Shown here piece by piece: positions 1 to 8,900 of a stretch of DNA of 64,000 nt. The translations under genes and the position numbers were made by a program. Numbering within the stretch: position 1 is the stretch's first letter; each line of letters opens with the position of its first letter. Source of the stretch: JAODBQ01 sp047602055 (lineage in GTDB: Bacteria; Actinomycetota; Acidimicrobiia; Acidimicrobiales; Ilumatobacteraceae); the NCBI GenBank assembly GCA_047602055.1, contig JASGIG010000001.1:4774001-4838000 (forward strand), read 5' to 3'. The notes beneath the pieces are model-generated. The model saw only the letters and a list, made by a program, of their open reading frames with translations, had not been told where the DNA came from and searched no databases.

Positions 1-938
1 AGCAGCAACTCGGGCGCGGTGCCCGCCGGACGGCCGAGCCGGTGCACCCAGTGCACGGTCGCGCCCGGGTGCTCGGGCAGCGGCTGGTGCTCCTCGGGCA
101 CGTCGCACTCGGCGACGACGTCGACGCGCGCCGACGCGTCGAGCGAGTCGAGGATCGCCGCCACCGCCGGCAGGCCGGTCTCGTCGGCGACGAGCACGAA
201 GCGGGTGGCGTCGGGCGGCGGGGTGAACGCCTCGCGCGGGCCCCACAGCGCCACCGGGTCGCCCGGCTGGGCCCGAGCCGCCCACGCCGACGCCGGACCG
301 GCCGGGTCGTGGAGCACGAACAGCACGTCCAGCTCGCACACGCCCGGGCGCCACTCGCGCAGCGTGTAGTAGGCGCCGACGGGGCGGACGTCCTCGGCCA
401 TCTGCCCGCACGCCTCCCACGTGAACCCGGCGTCGATCGTCAGCTCGCTGCGGCCGGGCGGCGGCAGCAGCACGTAGAGGAACGTGTCGGCACCGAGCGG
501 GGCGAACGTCGTCAGGTCGCCGCCGCCGAACGTGATCCTGCGCAGGTGCGGGTGGACGTCCTCCACGGCGACCACGGAGGTGATGAACGTGCGCACGCTC
601 GACAGCTGGCGCATCTGGCGCTCGGCCGACGTCTCGCCCGGCTCACCGGAGGTGGCCCGCGCCTGGGCCACGAGCGCCATCGTCAGTCGGCTGATGTCGA
701 CGAGCTGCTGCGCGGGCTGGGCGAACGGCAGGCGTATGCGGCCGGCGCCGTCGACCTCGAGCTCGAGCCCGAGCGCGTCGACGGCGACGGCGCGCGCCGT
801 GGTCGGTGCGTCGACACCTCCGAGGATCCGGGCGACGAACAGCAGCGAGTCCTCGTACGCCGTCGACATCTGCGCCAGCATCTGCTCGGCGTTCGCCGCG
901 AGCTGGTCCTCGAATATGGTTCGCTCATCAGAACTCAT
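1..938 (-). CDS. Siderophore-interacting flavoprotein (SIP family), C-terminus beyond window
   Basis: Probable FAD-dependent ferric-siderophore reductase, cytoplasmic. The first ~90 residues resemble a DUF2470 haem/iron-associated domain (ARILGG, VDALGLELEV, RLPFAQP). From residue ~115 the FAD-binding part of SIP proteins follows (VRTFITSVVAVEDVHPHLRR, RITFGGGD), then the SIP NAD(P)H part (YYTLREWRP, FVLHDPAGPASAWA, LVADETGLPAVAAIL). The last residues lie off the left edge. Three in-frame ATGs compete at 938, 950 and 959; none has a clear ribosome site, so 938 is a choice. It is divergent from the S9 peptidase at 1010. The iron-reductase role is inferred from family. Confidence 0.8.
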   Translation of the reverse strand, partial: MSSDERTIFEDQLAANAEQMLAQMSTAYEDSLLFVARILGGVDAPTTARAVAVDALGLELEVDGAGRIRLPFAQPAQQLVDISRLTMALVAQARATSGEPGETSAERQMRQLSSVRTFITSVVAVEDVHPHLRRITFGGGDLTTFAPLGADTFLYVLLPPPGRSELTIDAGFTWEACGQMAEDVRPVGAYYTLREWRPGVCELDVLFVLHDPAGPASAWAARAQPGDPVALWGPREAFTPPPDATRFVLVADETGLPAVAAILDSLDASARVDVVAECDVPEEHQPLPEHPGATVHWVHRLGRPAGTAPELL

Positions 939-995
939 GGTGTTCGGCATTCCGAACATCGTGGCAAGGCAGGCGACCCCGGTCAAGCGCCGGGG

Positions 996-1001
996 TACCG
1001 T
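996..1001 (+). promoter_or_regulatory. -10 box TACCGT for leaderless start at 1010
   Basis: TACCGT lies 8 nt before the GTG at 1010. This spacing puts the transcript start on or next to the start codon, as at many genes in this half of the window. Confidence 0.5.
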
Positions 1002-1009
1002 CGATCGCC

Positions 1010-3048
1010 GTGACCGACGTTGACGCAGCGACGAGCCACCCGAGTCAGCACCGGCAGATCGCTTCGCGGATCATCGGCAACGTCGTCCAGGCCGGTCCGC
1101 CGAAGGTCTCGCCGGACGGCTCGCTCGTGGCGTTCACCGTCGCCCGCGTCGACGAGGCGAAGAACAAGACGTTCAGCCAGATCTGGCTGGCCACCGCCGA
1201 CGGGTCGAGCGCGCCCCGCCCGCTGACCGCCGGCGACCACGACGGCGAGCCGGCGTGGAGCCCGGACGGCCGCTCGCTGGCCTTCCTGTCGCGGCGCAGC
1301 GAGAAGAAGGGCGAGACGACCGTCCACGTCATCCCGGCCGACGGCCCCGGCGAGGTCCGCACGATCGCGACGATGAAGGACTCGACCGGCGGCCTCGAGT
1401 TCAGCCCGGACGGACGGCTGCTCGGGTTCATCTCGCGCACCCCGCACGAGCGCTACGACGCCGAGGACGTCAGCTGGCAGGCGCCGCGCAAGGTCGAGCG
1501 GTTCTTCGGTCGGCTCAACGGCGAGAACTGGGTGTTCGACCGGCCGGCACACGTCTACGTCGTCCCCGTCGACGGCTCGCGCCCACCGCGCAACCTGACA
1601 CCCGGCCCGTTCCAGCACGACGGCGTGTCGTGGACGCCGGATGGCTCGGCGATCGTCACGGCCGCGCAACGCCACGACTCGTGGGACCTCGACCTCGCCG
1701 AAGACCTGTACGTCGTGCCCGTCACCGCGACCAGCGCCGCCGGTGACGCGGGCGAGGGCGAGGGCGTCACCGCGATCACCAAGCAGACAGGGCGGTACAT
1801 GATGCCCAGCGTGTCCGCCGACGGCACGACCGTCGCCTTCCTCGGTGCCGACGACCCGGCGAGCGATCCACAGAACACGAGGGTCGGCGTGGTCTCGATC
1901 GACGATGGCGAGCACCGCTGGCTGAGCCTCGACCTCGACCGGACGTTCATGACGACGGCCGGCACGATGCGGCCGCGATGGCTTGACGCGACGACGCTCG
2001 TCGGCACGGCCGAGGACCGCGGCCACACCCACCTGTACCGGCTGACGACCTCGGCGACGGCGCCCGAGCGGCTGACCTCCGGCCCGCTCACCGTCAAGGC
2101 CTTCGATGCCCGTGGCGGGACCATCGCGCTCACGGTGTCGAGCGTCGACGAGGTGGCCGACGTCTTCGTCATCGACGCCGGCGGGGATCTGCGCCGGCTC
2201 ACCGACTTCGCGGCGCGCTATCGGGACGTCGCCGCCCCGCTGACGTGGGAGCGCTTCGCCGTGCCGACCACCGACGGCACCGCCGAGATCGACGCCTGGA
2301 TCATGCGCCCGGCCGGCTTCGACGAGACGACGACGTACCCGGCGATCCTCAACGTCCACGGCGGCCCGCACACCCAGTACGGCGAGACGTTCTTCGACGA
2401 GGCCCAGTTCCAGGCCGCCGCCGGGTTCGTCGTGCTGATGAGCAATCCCCGTGGCGGCTCCGGCCGGGAGGAGTCCTGGGGCCAGTCGATCATGGGACCC
2501 AAGCACCCACACCACCCGGCAGCGGGTGGGGCACGGTCGACGTCGCCGACGTGCTCGCCGTCGTCGACCACGCGGTGGCGACGTACCCGTTCGTCGACCC
2601 GGCCCGCCTCGGCATGCAGGGCGGCAGCTACGGCGGCTACATGGCGACGTGGCTGGCCGGCACGACGGGCACGAAGTTCAAGGCGATCTGCTCGGAGCGG
2701 GCCGTGAACAACATGTACACCGAGGAGTACACGAGCGACATCGCCACGGTGTTCCGCGTCGAGCACGGACCCGTCCACATCGACGACCCGGCGGAGCTCG
2801 CGAGGATGTCGCCGATCCAGTTCGTGCGCGACATCGAGGTGCCGATGCTGATCCTGCACAGCGAGGAGGACTACCGCTGCCCGATCAGCCAGGCCGAGGA
2901 GCTGTTCACCGCGCTGCGCCTGCTCGGCAAGGACGTGACGTTCTACCGCTTCCCGGGCGAAAGCCACGAGCTGTCGCGCAGCGGCTCACCGGTGCACCGC
3001 TGCCAGCGCGCCGAGATCATCCTCGACTTCTTCGCCGAGCGGCTGTAA
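1010..3048 (+). pseudogene. S9 family peptidase (prolyl oligopeptidase/acylaminoacyl-peptidase type), frameshifted
   Basis: Serine peptidase of clan SC that cleaves short peptides. The N-terminal half is a TolB/WD-like propeller with repeated SPDG motifs (VSPDGSLVAF, WSPDGRSLAF, FSPDGRLLGF, WTPDGSAIVT). The C-terminal half is the alpha/beta-hydrolase domain: NVHGGPHTQYG, nucleophile motif GGSYGGYM (Ser codon near 2626), acid in HSEEDYRCPIS, and His in GESHELSRSG. The reading frame breaks near 2500-2515: upstream it reads WGQSIMGPKHP, and the rest of the protein continues only in the frame one base earlier, i.e. one base is missing. With that base restored the product is ~680 aa, normal for the family, with all catalytic residues present. 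A sequencing or assembly indel is as likely as true inactivation. GTG at 1010 is chosen from the -10 box. Confidence 0.85.
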
Positions 3049-3050
3049 CC

Positions 3051-3263
3051 GTCCGTGCTCCGGTCGCAGCCAAGCTGCCAACGTCCATGCTCCGGTCGCA
3101 GCCAAGCTGCTCCCTTCGCCTGCCGTGCTCGCCGCCTCCGCTGCGCTTCGGCGCTCGCCGTGGCCGAACGCGTGCTCGCGGACCTGCGGTGCTCGCCGCC
3201 TCCGCTGCGCTTCGGCGCTCGCCGTGGCCGAACGCGTGCTCGCGGACCTGCCGTGCTCGCCGC
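3051..3263 (+). repeat. R1 dispersed repeat with internal 64-bp tandem duplication
   Basis: Starts with two copies of a unit containing TGCTCCGGTCGCAGCCAAGC (at 3056 and 3087), followed by a 64-bp unit that begins at 3123 and again at 3187, with a third partial copy at 3251. The core GCTGCGCTTCGGCGCTCGCC recurs at 7.7, 18.8 (inverted), 33.2, 34.3 (inverted) and 43.8 kb. Lies between the S9 peptidase and the binding-protein gene; no gene is seen in it. Confidence 0.8.
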
Positions 3264-3301
3264 ATGTTGGATCGGCGCAGCGCCGTGTGACACCCCCCGT
3301 C

Positions 3302-3307
3302 TAGGGT
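3302..3307 (+). promoter_or_regulatory. -10 box TAGGGT for leaderless start at 3315
   Basis: TAGGGT ends 7 nt before the GTG at 3315 and fixes that start. Confidence 0.5.
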
Positions 3308-3314
3308 TCGGCGC

Positions 3315-5639
3315 GTGCAACGCGGGACGAACACGAACAACAGGCGGGTGCGGCTGATGGCCGTGTTGCTGGCCGGTGCACTGCTCGTCGCGGCGTGCTC
3401 CAGCGACGACGACGGCACGGCCACGAGCACCAAGTCGTCCGGCACCGCCGAGTCGTCACCGTCGCCGGTGACGACGGCCGGGGTCACCACCACGACGGTC
3501 GAGCCGGGTGCACCGCCCGAGCTGACGTTCGGCTTCATCGCCTCCAACCAGCCGCTCCTGTGGGACATCGGCTTCGCCCAGCAGAACGCTCTGGCGCTGG
3601 CCGTCGAGGACATCAACGCCGGCGGCGGCGTCCTCGGCGCCCCGGTCGACGCCACCACGGCCGGCAGCGGCACGGGCGACACCGTCACCGGCGCAGTCAC
3701 CAAGCTGGTGGCCGATGGCGCCGACGCGCTGCTCGGCCCGATCGGGTCCACCGATGCGATCGCCGCGATCCCGGCGATCGCCGGCGCGCACTCGTTGGCG
3801 TGCAGCGCGTCGGCCACGCTGCCGGACCTCAACCCGTCGCCGCCGCAGGCCCAGCTGTACCGCACCGCACTGCCGGACCAGTACACGACCGACCAGGTCG
3901 TCCAGCAGGTGCTGGAGCAGCGCAACCGGGTCGGCGCCGACGCACCGTGGAAGGTGGCGATCGTCGCCCGCGGCGACGACTACGGCTACTCGGTCGGCGG
4001 TGGCGTCGCCGCGCTGCTGCAGGCCCAGGGCATCGAGACGACGGTGATCAACTACCTGCCGACGCAGACGTCGCTGGCCGATCAGGCGCACGCCGCTGCG
4101 GCGTTCGCGCCGAACAACATCGTCGCCATCACCTACACCGAGGCGCCGCGGCTGCTCGACCAGCTCGTGCTCGACGGCGTCGCTGCCTCGTCGATCATCG
4201 GGCTCGACGCGATGTTCGCCCCAAGCCTCGCCCAGCAGACGTTCCCGGACGACCCCGCCAAGCTCGACGGGATGACCGTCGTCGGCGTCACCGGCGACCG
4301 CGCGTTCCTGTCACGCCTGAGCGCGCTGCCGAGCGGCCAGGTGATGTTCGGCGCCCAGCTGTACGACTGCGCGATCACCATCGCGCTCGCTGCGTCGGCG
4401 GCGCGCTCGGCCGAACCCGCCGTCTACGGCCCGCTGCTCAACACGGTGCTGTCCGGCAGCCGCCCGTGCTCGACGTACGGCGACTGCCTGGCCAAGCTGT
4501 CAGCCGGCGAGACGATCGCCTATCAGGGCCAGATCGGCTCGTTCACGTTCGGCGCCGGCTCGACGCCGACGGCATCGCGCTTCACGATCGCCAACCTGGC
4601 CAACGGCAGCTTCGTGGTCGCCCGGACGATCGACATCGACCTGGCCGCCGAGGCGTCGGCCCAGGCTGCCGAGCTAGCGATGGCCACCGCGCTGCAGACG
4701 GTCCGCATCCAGCAGGCGCTCGCCGCGCTCGGCATCTACAGCGGGCCGATCGACGGGCAGCCCAACGACCAGCTCACCGCGGCGATCAAGACGCTGCAGG
4801 GTCAGCTCGGCGTGCCGCAGACCGGCGTGTGGGACGAGGCCACCGATGCCGCTGCCGGCGACCGGCTGGGCACCGCCGGCGCGGCGGTCTCCGAGGCGAC
4901 GAAGAGCATCCAGCGCGCCCTCGCCGACCTCGGCTTCTACGACGGGCCGATCGACGGCCGCATGTCGGCGGCGACGGTTGCTGCCATCAGGGCCCTGCAG
5001 GCCGAGCTCGGCGTCCCGCAGACGGGCATCGTCGACGCGGCCACGATGCAGGCGATCTATGCGCGCGGCATCCAGACCGGCACGCCCTCACCGACGACCA
5101 CCACCACCACGACGGTCGCGCCGACGACGGCGCCACCCGCCCCGGCGCCCACGGAGCCGACGACCCCTCCGCCGACCGAAGCCCCGACCACCGAGAAGGC
5201 GACCACGACCGAGGCGCCAGCGCCCGAGCCCGACCTGCCGGACATCGTCGAAGCGCTCACCAGCGATCCGCGGTTCAGCCAGTACGTGCAGCTGCTGCAC
5301 CTCGCCGGCTGGGAAGGCTCGGTCGGCACGCTCGCCCCGATCACCGTGTTCGCCCCGACGAACGATGCGTTGAACGCCCTGCCGGCCGGGACGCTCGAAG
5401 AGGTCAGCGGTGATCCGACAGCGCTGGCCGACCTGCTGCGCACCACCGTGGTGCCCGGCCGCTACACCGCCGCCGACCTCGCCACCGCGACGTCACTGAC
5501 GACGCTCGCCGGCACCACGCTCCAGGTGACCGACGGCGGCACCAAGGTCAACGGCTCGACCGTCGCCACCCCGGCCATCGACGCCGAGAACGGCATCATC
5601 CATCCGCTCTCGTCGATCCCCGCCCCCCAGCCCCGCTGA
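3315..5639 (+). CDS. Lipoprotein fusing ABC-type ligand-binding, two peptidoglycan-binding and fasciclin domains
   Basis: 774 aa exported lipoprotein. The lipobox LLVAAC puts the lipidated Cys at residue 28. Residues ~68-430 match branched-chain amino-acid type periplasmic binding proteins (LTFGFIASNQP, VEDINAGGGVLGAPV, ADALLGPIGSTDA). Two PG_binding_1 repeats follow at ~464-515 and ~531-584 (GIYSGPIDGQPNDQL and GFYDGPIDGRMS). A Thr/Pro-rich linker covers ~590-640, and a fasciclin FAS1 domain ~642-768 (APITVFAPTNDALNALP, NGIIHPLSSI). The binding domain plus wall-anchoring repeats suggests a solute-sensing or scavenging protein held at the cell wall. No permease genes lie nearby, so the ligand is unknown. 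The GTG start is supported by the -10 box 7 nt upstream. Confidence 0.85.
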   Translation: MQRGTNTNNRRVRLMAVLLAGALLVAACSSDDDGTATSTKSSGTAESSPSPVTTAGVTTTTVEPGAPPELTFGFIASNQPLLWDIGFAQQNALALAVEDINAGGGVLGAPVDATTAGSGTGDTVTGAVTKLVADGADALLGPIGSTDAIAAIPAIAGAHSLACSASATLPDLNPSPPQAQLYRTALPDQYTTDQVVQQVLEQRNRVGADAPWKVAIVARGDDYGYSVGGGVAALLQAQGIETTVINYLPTQTSLADQAHAAAAFAPNNIVAITYTEAPRLLDQLVLDGVAASSIIGLDAMFAPSLAQQTFPDDPAKLDGMTVVGVTGDRAFLSRLSALPSGQVMFGAQLYDCAITIALAASAARSAEPAVYGPLLNTVLSGSRPCSTYGDCLAKLSAGETIAYQGQIGSFTFGAGSTPTASRFTIANLANGSFVVARTIDIDLAAEASAQAAELAMATALQTVRIQQALAALGIYSGPIDGQPNDQLTAAIKTLQGQLGVPQTGVWDEATDAAAGDRLGTAGAAVSEATKSIQRALADLGFYDGPIDGRMSAATVAAIRALQAELGVPQTGIVDAATMQAIYARGIQTGTPSPTTTTTTTVAPTTAPPAPAPTEPTTPPPTEAPTTEKATTTEAPAPEPDLPDIVEALTSDPRFSQYVQLLHLAGWEGSVGTLAPITVFAPTNDALNALPAGTLEEVSGDPTALADLLRTTVVPGRYTAADLATATSLTTLAGTTLQVTDGGTKVNGSTVATPAIDAENGIIHPLSSIPAPQPR

Positions 5640-5657
5640 GGACCGCGTTCAGCGGCT

Positions 5658-6446
5658 TCACCCGGGCTCGCCGGCGAGCCAGCCGTCGATCAGCTTGCGG
5701 GCGATGGAGATCTTCGGCGGGATGTTCGGCAGCTCGTCGCGGCGGAACCACTTGGCGTCGACGATCTCGGTGGGGTCGCACTCGATATCACCGGACTTCC
5801 AGCGGGCGCGGAAGCCGATCATCAGGCTGTGCGGGAACGGCCACGGCTGGCTCGACTGGTAGCGCACGTCGTCAACCTCGACGCCGACCTCCTCGCGCAC
5901 CTCGCGGATCACCGCGCCCTCCAGCGTCTCACCGGGCTCGACGAAGCCGGCCAGGCACGAGTACATCGGGCCACGGAACTGCACGCCCTGGGCGAGCAGG
6001 GCCTCTTCGTCGTCACCCTCGCCACGGGTGACGAGCGTGATCATCGCCGGCGCCAGGCGCGGGTAGCTGAGCAGGCCGCATGCCGGGCAGCGCATCGCCC
6101 GCTCGTGGGTCTGCAGCTCGGTCGGCGTGCCGCAGCGACCGCAGAAGCGGTGGGTGCGCGCCCACTCGGCGATCTGCACGGCGCGACCGGCGGCCACCCA
6201 CTCGTCCTCGCTCACCCTGGCGAACATCGAGAACAGGTCCAGCGCGGCGCCGTACGACGGGTCCTCGTCGTCCTCCCTGACGTCGACCGCCCACCACTGC
6301 TCGTCGTCCATCAACCCGATGAAGTGGGTGCTCGCCGTCTCGATCTCCAACCGATCCGAGACGAACACCTTGGCACCGATGACATGGACGTATCTGCTGG
6401 TCGTGGCTGTGCCCGTCGGCACCACGGCAGGAATGAAGCGCGGCAT
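5658..6446 (-). CDS. nudC: NAD(+) diphosphatase NudC (Nudix hydrolase)
   Basis: Hydrolyses NAD(H) to NMN(H) and AMP; the family also removes NAD caps from RNA. 262 aa. The zinc ribbon is visible (FCGRCGTPTE then CPACGLLSYPR). The Nudix box runs from GFVEPGE through REVREEVGVE with correct spacing, and the NudC-specific signature SQPWPFPHS follows. The start is taken at ATG 6446 because TACGGT lies exactly 7 nt upstream, implying a leaderless message; a GTG three codons earlier is possible. Divergent from the thiolase at 6471, sharing one overlapping promoter. The C-terminal zone keeps the conserved AKWFRRDELP. Confidence 0.93.
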   Translation of the reverse strand: MPRFIPAVVPTGTATTSRYVHVIGAKVFVSDRLEIETASTHFIGLMDDEQWWAVDVREDDEDPSYGAALDLFSMFARVSEDEWVAAGRAVQIAEWARTHRFCGRCGTPTELQTHERAMRCPACGLLSYPRLAPAMITLVTRGEGDDEEALLAQGVQFRGPMYSCLAGFVEPGETLEGAVIREVREEVGVEVDDVRYQSSQPWPFPHSLMIGFRARWKSGDIECDPTEIVDAKWFRRDELPNIPPKISIARKLIDGWLAGEPG

Positions 6447-6453
6447 GTGGCTC

Positions 6454-6463
6454 ACCGTAGGCT
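6454..6463. promoter_or_regulatory. Overlapping bidirectional -10 elements (ACCGTAGGCT)
   Basis: On the plus strand TAGGCT (6458-6463) is 7 nt from the thiolase ATG at 6471. On the minus strand TACGGT (6459-6454) is 7 nt from the nudC ATG at 6446. The two hexamers share the central TA. The same arrangement recurs at 46516-46525. Confidence 0.6.
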
Positions 6464-6470
6464 CGGCCGC

Positions 6471-7649
6471 ATGAGCAACGTTGTCATCGTCGATGCCGTC
6501 CGCACGCCCGTGGGGCGCCGCGGCGGCGGCCTGTCGTCCGTGCACCCCGCCGAGCTGCTCGGCATCGTGCAGACGGCGATCATCGAGCGCACCGGGATCG
6601 ACCCGCACGAGATCGGCCAGGTGGTCGGTGGCTGCGTCAGCCAGGTCGGCGAGCAGAGCTTCAACGTCACCCGCACCGCATGGCTCGCCGCCGGCCTGCC
6701 GATGACGACCGCGGCCACCACCGTCGACACCCAGTGCGGCAGCAGCCAGCAGGCCACCAACCTGGCCACGTCGCTCGTCGGCTCCGGCGTCGTCGACGTC
6801 GCCCTGGCCACCGGCGTCGAGGTGATGAGCCGTATCCCGATCGGCTCGAACTCGGCGAAGAAGCTCGGCCTCGGCGTGCCGATCCCGAAGACGTACTTCG
6901 GCCGCTACGAGATGACGTCACAGTTCGAGGGTGCCGAGCGGATCGCCGACAAGTGGGGCATCACCCGCCAGGACACCGACGCGTTCGGCCTGCGTTCCCA
7001 GGAGCTCGCCGCCCAGGCGTGGGCCGAAGGCCGCTTCGACGGCCAGTGGGTGCCGGTCGAGGCCCCGGACCTCGACGAGGAGGGCAACCCGACCGGCTCG
7101 ACCCACACCGTCCAGCGCGACGAGGGCATCCGCGAGTCGACGCTGGAGAAGCTGGCCTCGCTGAAGCCCGTCGCCAGGGAGAACGGCGTGCACACCGCCG
7201 GCAACTCCAGCCAGATCAGCGACGGCGCCTCAGCCGTGCTGCTGATGACCGAGGAGAAGGCCGCCGCGCTCGGCCTGCGGGCCCGCGCCCGGGTGCTCGA
7301 CACCTGCCTCGTCGGCGTCGACCCCGTCCTCATGCTCACCGGCCCGATCGACGCCACCCAGAAGCTGCTCGATCGCACCGGCCTGTCGATCGGCGACATC
7401 GACGTGTTCGAGATCAACGAGGCGTTCGCCTCCGTCGTGCTGGCGTTCCAGAAGGAGACCGGCGCCGACCCGGCCAAGGTCAACCCCAACGGCGGCGCCA
7501 TCGCCCTCGGCCATCCGCTCGGCGGCACCGGCGGCTTCCTGCTCACCAAGGCGCTCTACGAGCTGGAGCGCACCGGCGGCCGCTACGGCCTCGTCAGCAT
7601 GTGCTGCGGCGGCGGTCTCGGCACCGGCACCCTCATCGAACGCCTGTAA
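6471..7649 (+). CDS. Thiolase (acetyl-CoA C-acyltransferase)
   Basis: 392 aa, the usual thiolase length. Catalyses thiolytic cleavage or formation of 3-ketoacyl-CoA in fatty-acid metabolism. The nucleophilic Cys is in VDTQCGSSQQA (~residue 90), the NEAFA motif is present, the catalytic His is in GGAIALGHPLGGTGG, and the second Cys is in MCCGGGLGTG near the C-terminus. The start at ATG 6471 fits the TAGGCT box 7 nt upstream. It stands alone, divergent from nudC, so substrate chain length cannot be told from context. Confidence 0.92.
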   Translation: MSNVVIVDAVRTPVGRRGGGLSSVHPAELLGIVQTAIIERTGIDPHEIGQVVGGCVSQVGEQSFNVTRTAWLAAGLPMTTAATTVDTQCGSSQQATNLATSLVGSGVVDVALATGVEVMSRIPIGSNSAKKLGLGVPIPKTYFGRYEMTSQFEGAERIADKWGITRQDTDAFGLRSQELAAQAWAEGRFDGQWVPVEAPDLDEEGNPTGSTHTVQRDEGIRESTLEKLASLKPVARENGVHTAGNSSQISDGASAVLLMTEEKAAALGLRARARVLDTCLVGVDPVLMLTGPIDATQKLLDRTGLSIGDIDVFEINEAFASVVLAFQKETGADPAKVNPNGGAIALGHPLGGTGGFLLTKALYELERTGGRYGLVSMCCGGGLGTGTLIERL

Positions 7650-7660
7650 CCCTCCTGACC

Positions 7661-7750
7661 GGGCTCCGGTCGCAGCCAAGCTGCTCCCTCCACCTCTCGT
7701 GCTCGCCGCGTCCGCGGTGCTTCGGCGCTCGCCGCGCCCTGAACGTGTGT
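7661..7750 (+). repeat. R1 dispersed repeat
   Basis: Single R1 copy directly after the thiolase stop, with the conserved CGGTCGCAGCCAAGCTGCTC and CTTCGGCGCTCGCCG blocks. Confidence 0.75.
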
Positions 7751-7762
7751 TGACTCCCGTCT

Positions 7763-7890
7763 TGTCGCGCCCTGACCGGAAGGTTTCCGGTGGACACGCG
7801 ACACGACCGTGTGGGTGGTCAGCAGCCCGCCTGCCCCAGCACCAGCTTCTGTCGCGTCTTGACCGGAAGGTTTCCGGTCAAGACGCGACA
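7763..7890. repeat. R2 palindrome pair (41-nt units at 7763 and 7850)
   Basis: The second unit (7850-7890) is a perfect inverted repeat: 19-nt arms TGTCGCGTCTTGACCGGAA and its complement around a 3-nt centre. The first unit (7763-7803) has a partly decayed right arm. The 46-nt spacer is unrelated to other spacers. Confidence 0.85.
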
Positions 7891-7939
7891 AGAACCGGTC
7901 TTTGCCGCAGCGGCACGGTCGGCGTCGAACAGTGTCGAC

Positions 7940-8857
7940 GTGAACGACGATCGACTGCTCGTCATCGCCGCCAGGCAACGTGGTGTGGTGACCCGCGGCG
8001 ATGTCGCCGCGGCCGAGCTGACGAGCGCGCAGTGGTGCTACCGGTTGCAGACCGAGGAGTGGGTGGACGTCGCCCCCGGGGTGTGGCGCCACCGTGCCAC
8101 GCCGGTGACGTGGGAGATGCAACTGCAGGCCGGCTTGCTCCATCTCGGATCGAAGGCCGCGATCTTCGGCCAATCGGCGACGGCCTGGTGGGAGCTCGAT
8201 GACGCCGTCGCCGGCAAGGTCGAGTTCGTCGTACCCCGTCGGCGGCGCGAGCGAGCGCTGCCGAGGAACGTGCACACGACCACGGCGTGGGACCTGGGCG
8301 ACGTGCTCGTACATCGCGGCCTGCGGGTCACCACGGTGACGCGCACGATCCTCGACCTTGCCGCGGTCGGCGCGTCACCGCGACTGATCGAGGCCGCGAT
8401 CGACAGCGGGGTGCGCAGGCGGCTCACGGCGGTGCCGGTGATCGCCCGGCGCGCCCGCGACCTGGCCAAGCCTGGACGGCGCGGGACGTCGTTGATCCTC
8501 GAGCTGCTGCTCGACTCCGGCGGCGAGTCCAGGCTCGAACGCCGGTTCCTGCGCCTGATGCGTCAGCGACGCCTGCCGACACCACGCTGCCAGGTGATCT
8601 TCCGACACGGCACGAGGACCGTCGCCCGCGTCGACTTCCTCTTCGCCGGGACGAACGTGGTCGTCGAGGTCAGCGGCCGGCTCGGTCATGCATCCGACGA
8701 AGGCCGCCGCAAGGACGCCCGCCGCCGCAACGAGCTGTGGCTGCTCCACGGCCTGAACGTCGTCGAGTTCACGACGGCCGACGTCGTCGAAGATCCTGAG
8801 TACGTGGTTGCGACCGTCCGCCGCGCCCTCGGCGAGGCCAGTCTTGTCGCGTCCTGA
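7940..8857 (+). CDS. AbiEi-antitoxin-like N-terminal plus DUF559 domain protein
   Basis: 305 aa. Residues ~1-90 resemble the winged-helix N-terminus of AbiEi-type antitoxins (LLVIAARQRGVVTRGDVAA, WVDVAPGVWRHR). The C-terminal ~100 residues resemble the DUF559/Vsr-like PD-(D/E)XK fold (VARVDFLFAG, VVVEVSGRLGHASDEGRRKD). The E-x-K position reads EVS, so the usual Lys is absent and nuclease activity is doubtful. Proteins of this layout are common in actinobacteria, usually without a toxin partner, and none is adjacent here. GTG 7940 is the first start beyond the R2 repeats, but has no clear ribosome site. The last codons and the TGA are contributed by an R2 palindrome. Confidence 0.7.
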   Translation: MNDDRLLVIAARQRGVVTRGDVAAAELTSAQWCYRLQTEEWVDVAPGVWRHRATPVTWEMQLQAGLLHLGSKAAIFGQSATAWWELDDAVAGKVEFVVPRRRRERALPRNVHTTTAWDLGDVLVHRGLRVTTVTRTILDLAAVGASPRLIEAAIDSGVRRRLTAVPVIARRARDLAKPGRRGTSLILELLLDSGGESRLERRFLRLMRQRRLPTPRCQVIFRHGTRTVARVDFLFAGTNVVVEVSGRLGHASDEGRRKDARRRNELWLLHGLNVVEFTTADVVEDPEYVVATVRRALGEASLVAS

Positions 8858-8885
8858 CCGGAAGGCTTCCGGTCGAGGCGCGACA
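8845..8885. repeat. R2 palindrome, single unit overlapping a gene end
   Basis: 41-nt unit like those at 7.8, 29.5 and 47.6 kb, with two stem mismatches. Its left arm contains the TGA stop of the DUF559 gene (8855-8857). It lies 16 nt before the start of the nuclease gene. Confidence 0.8.
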
Positions 8886-8900
8886 AGACCCGGTAGAACC

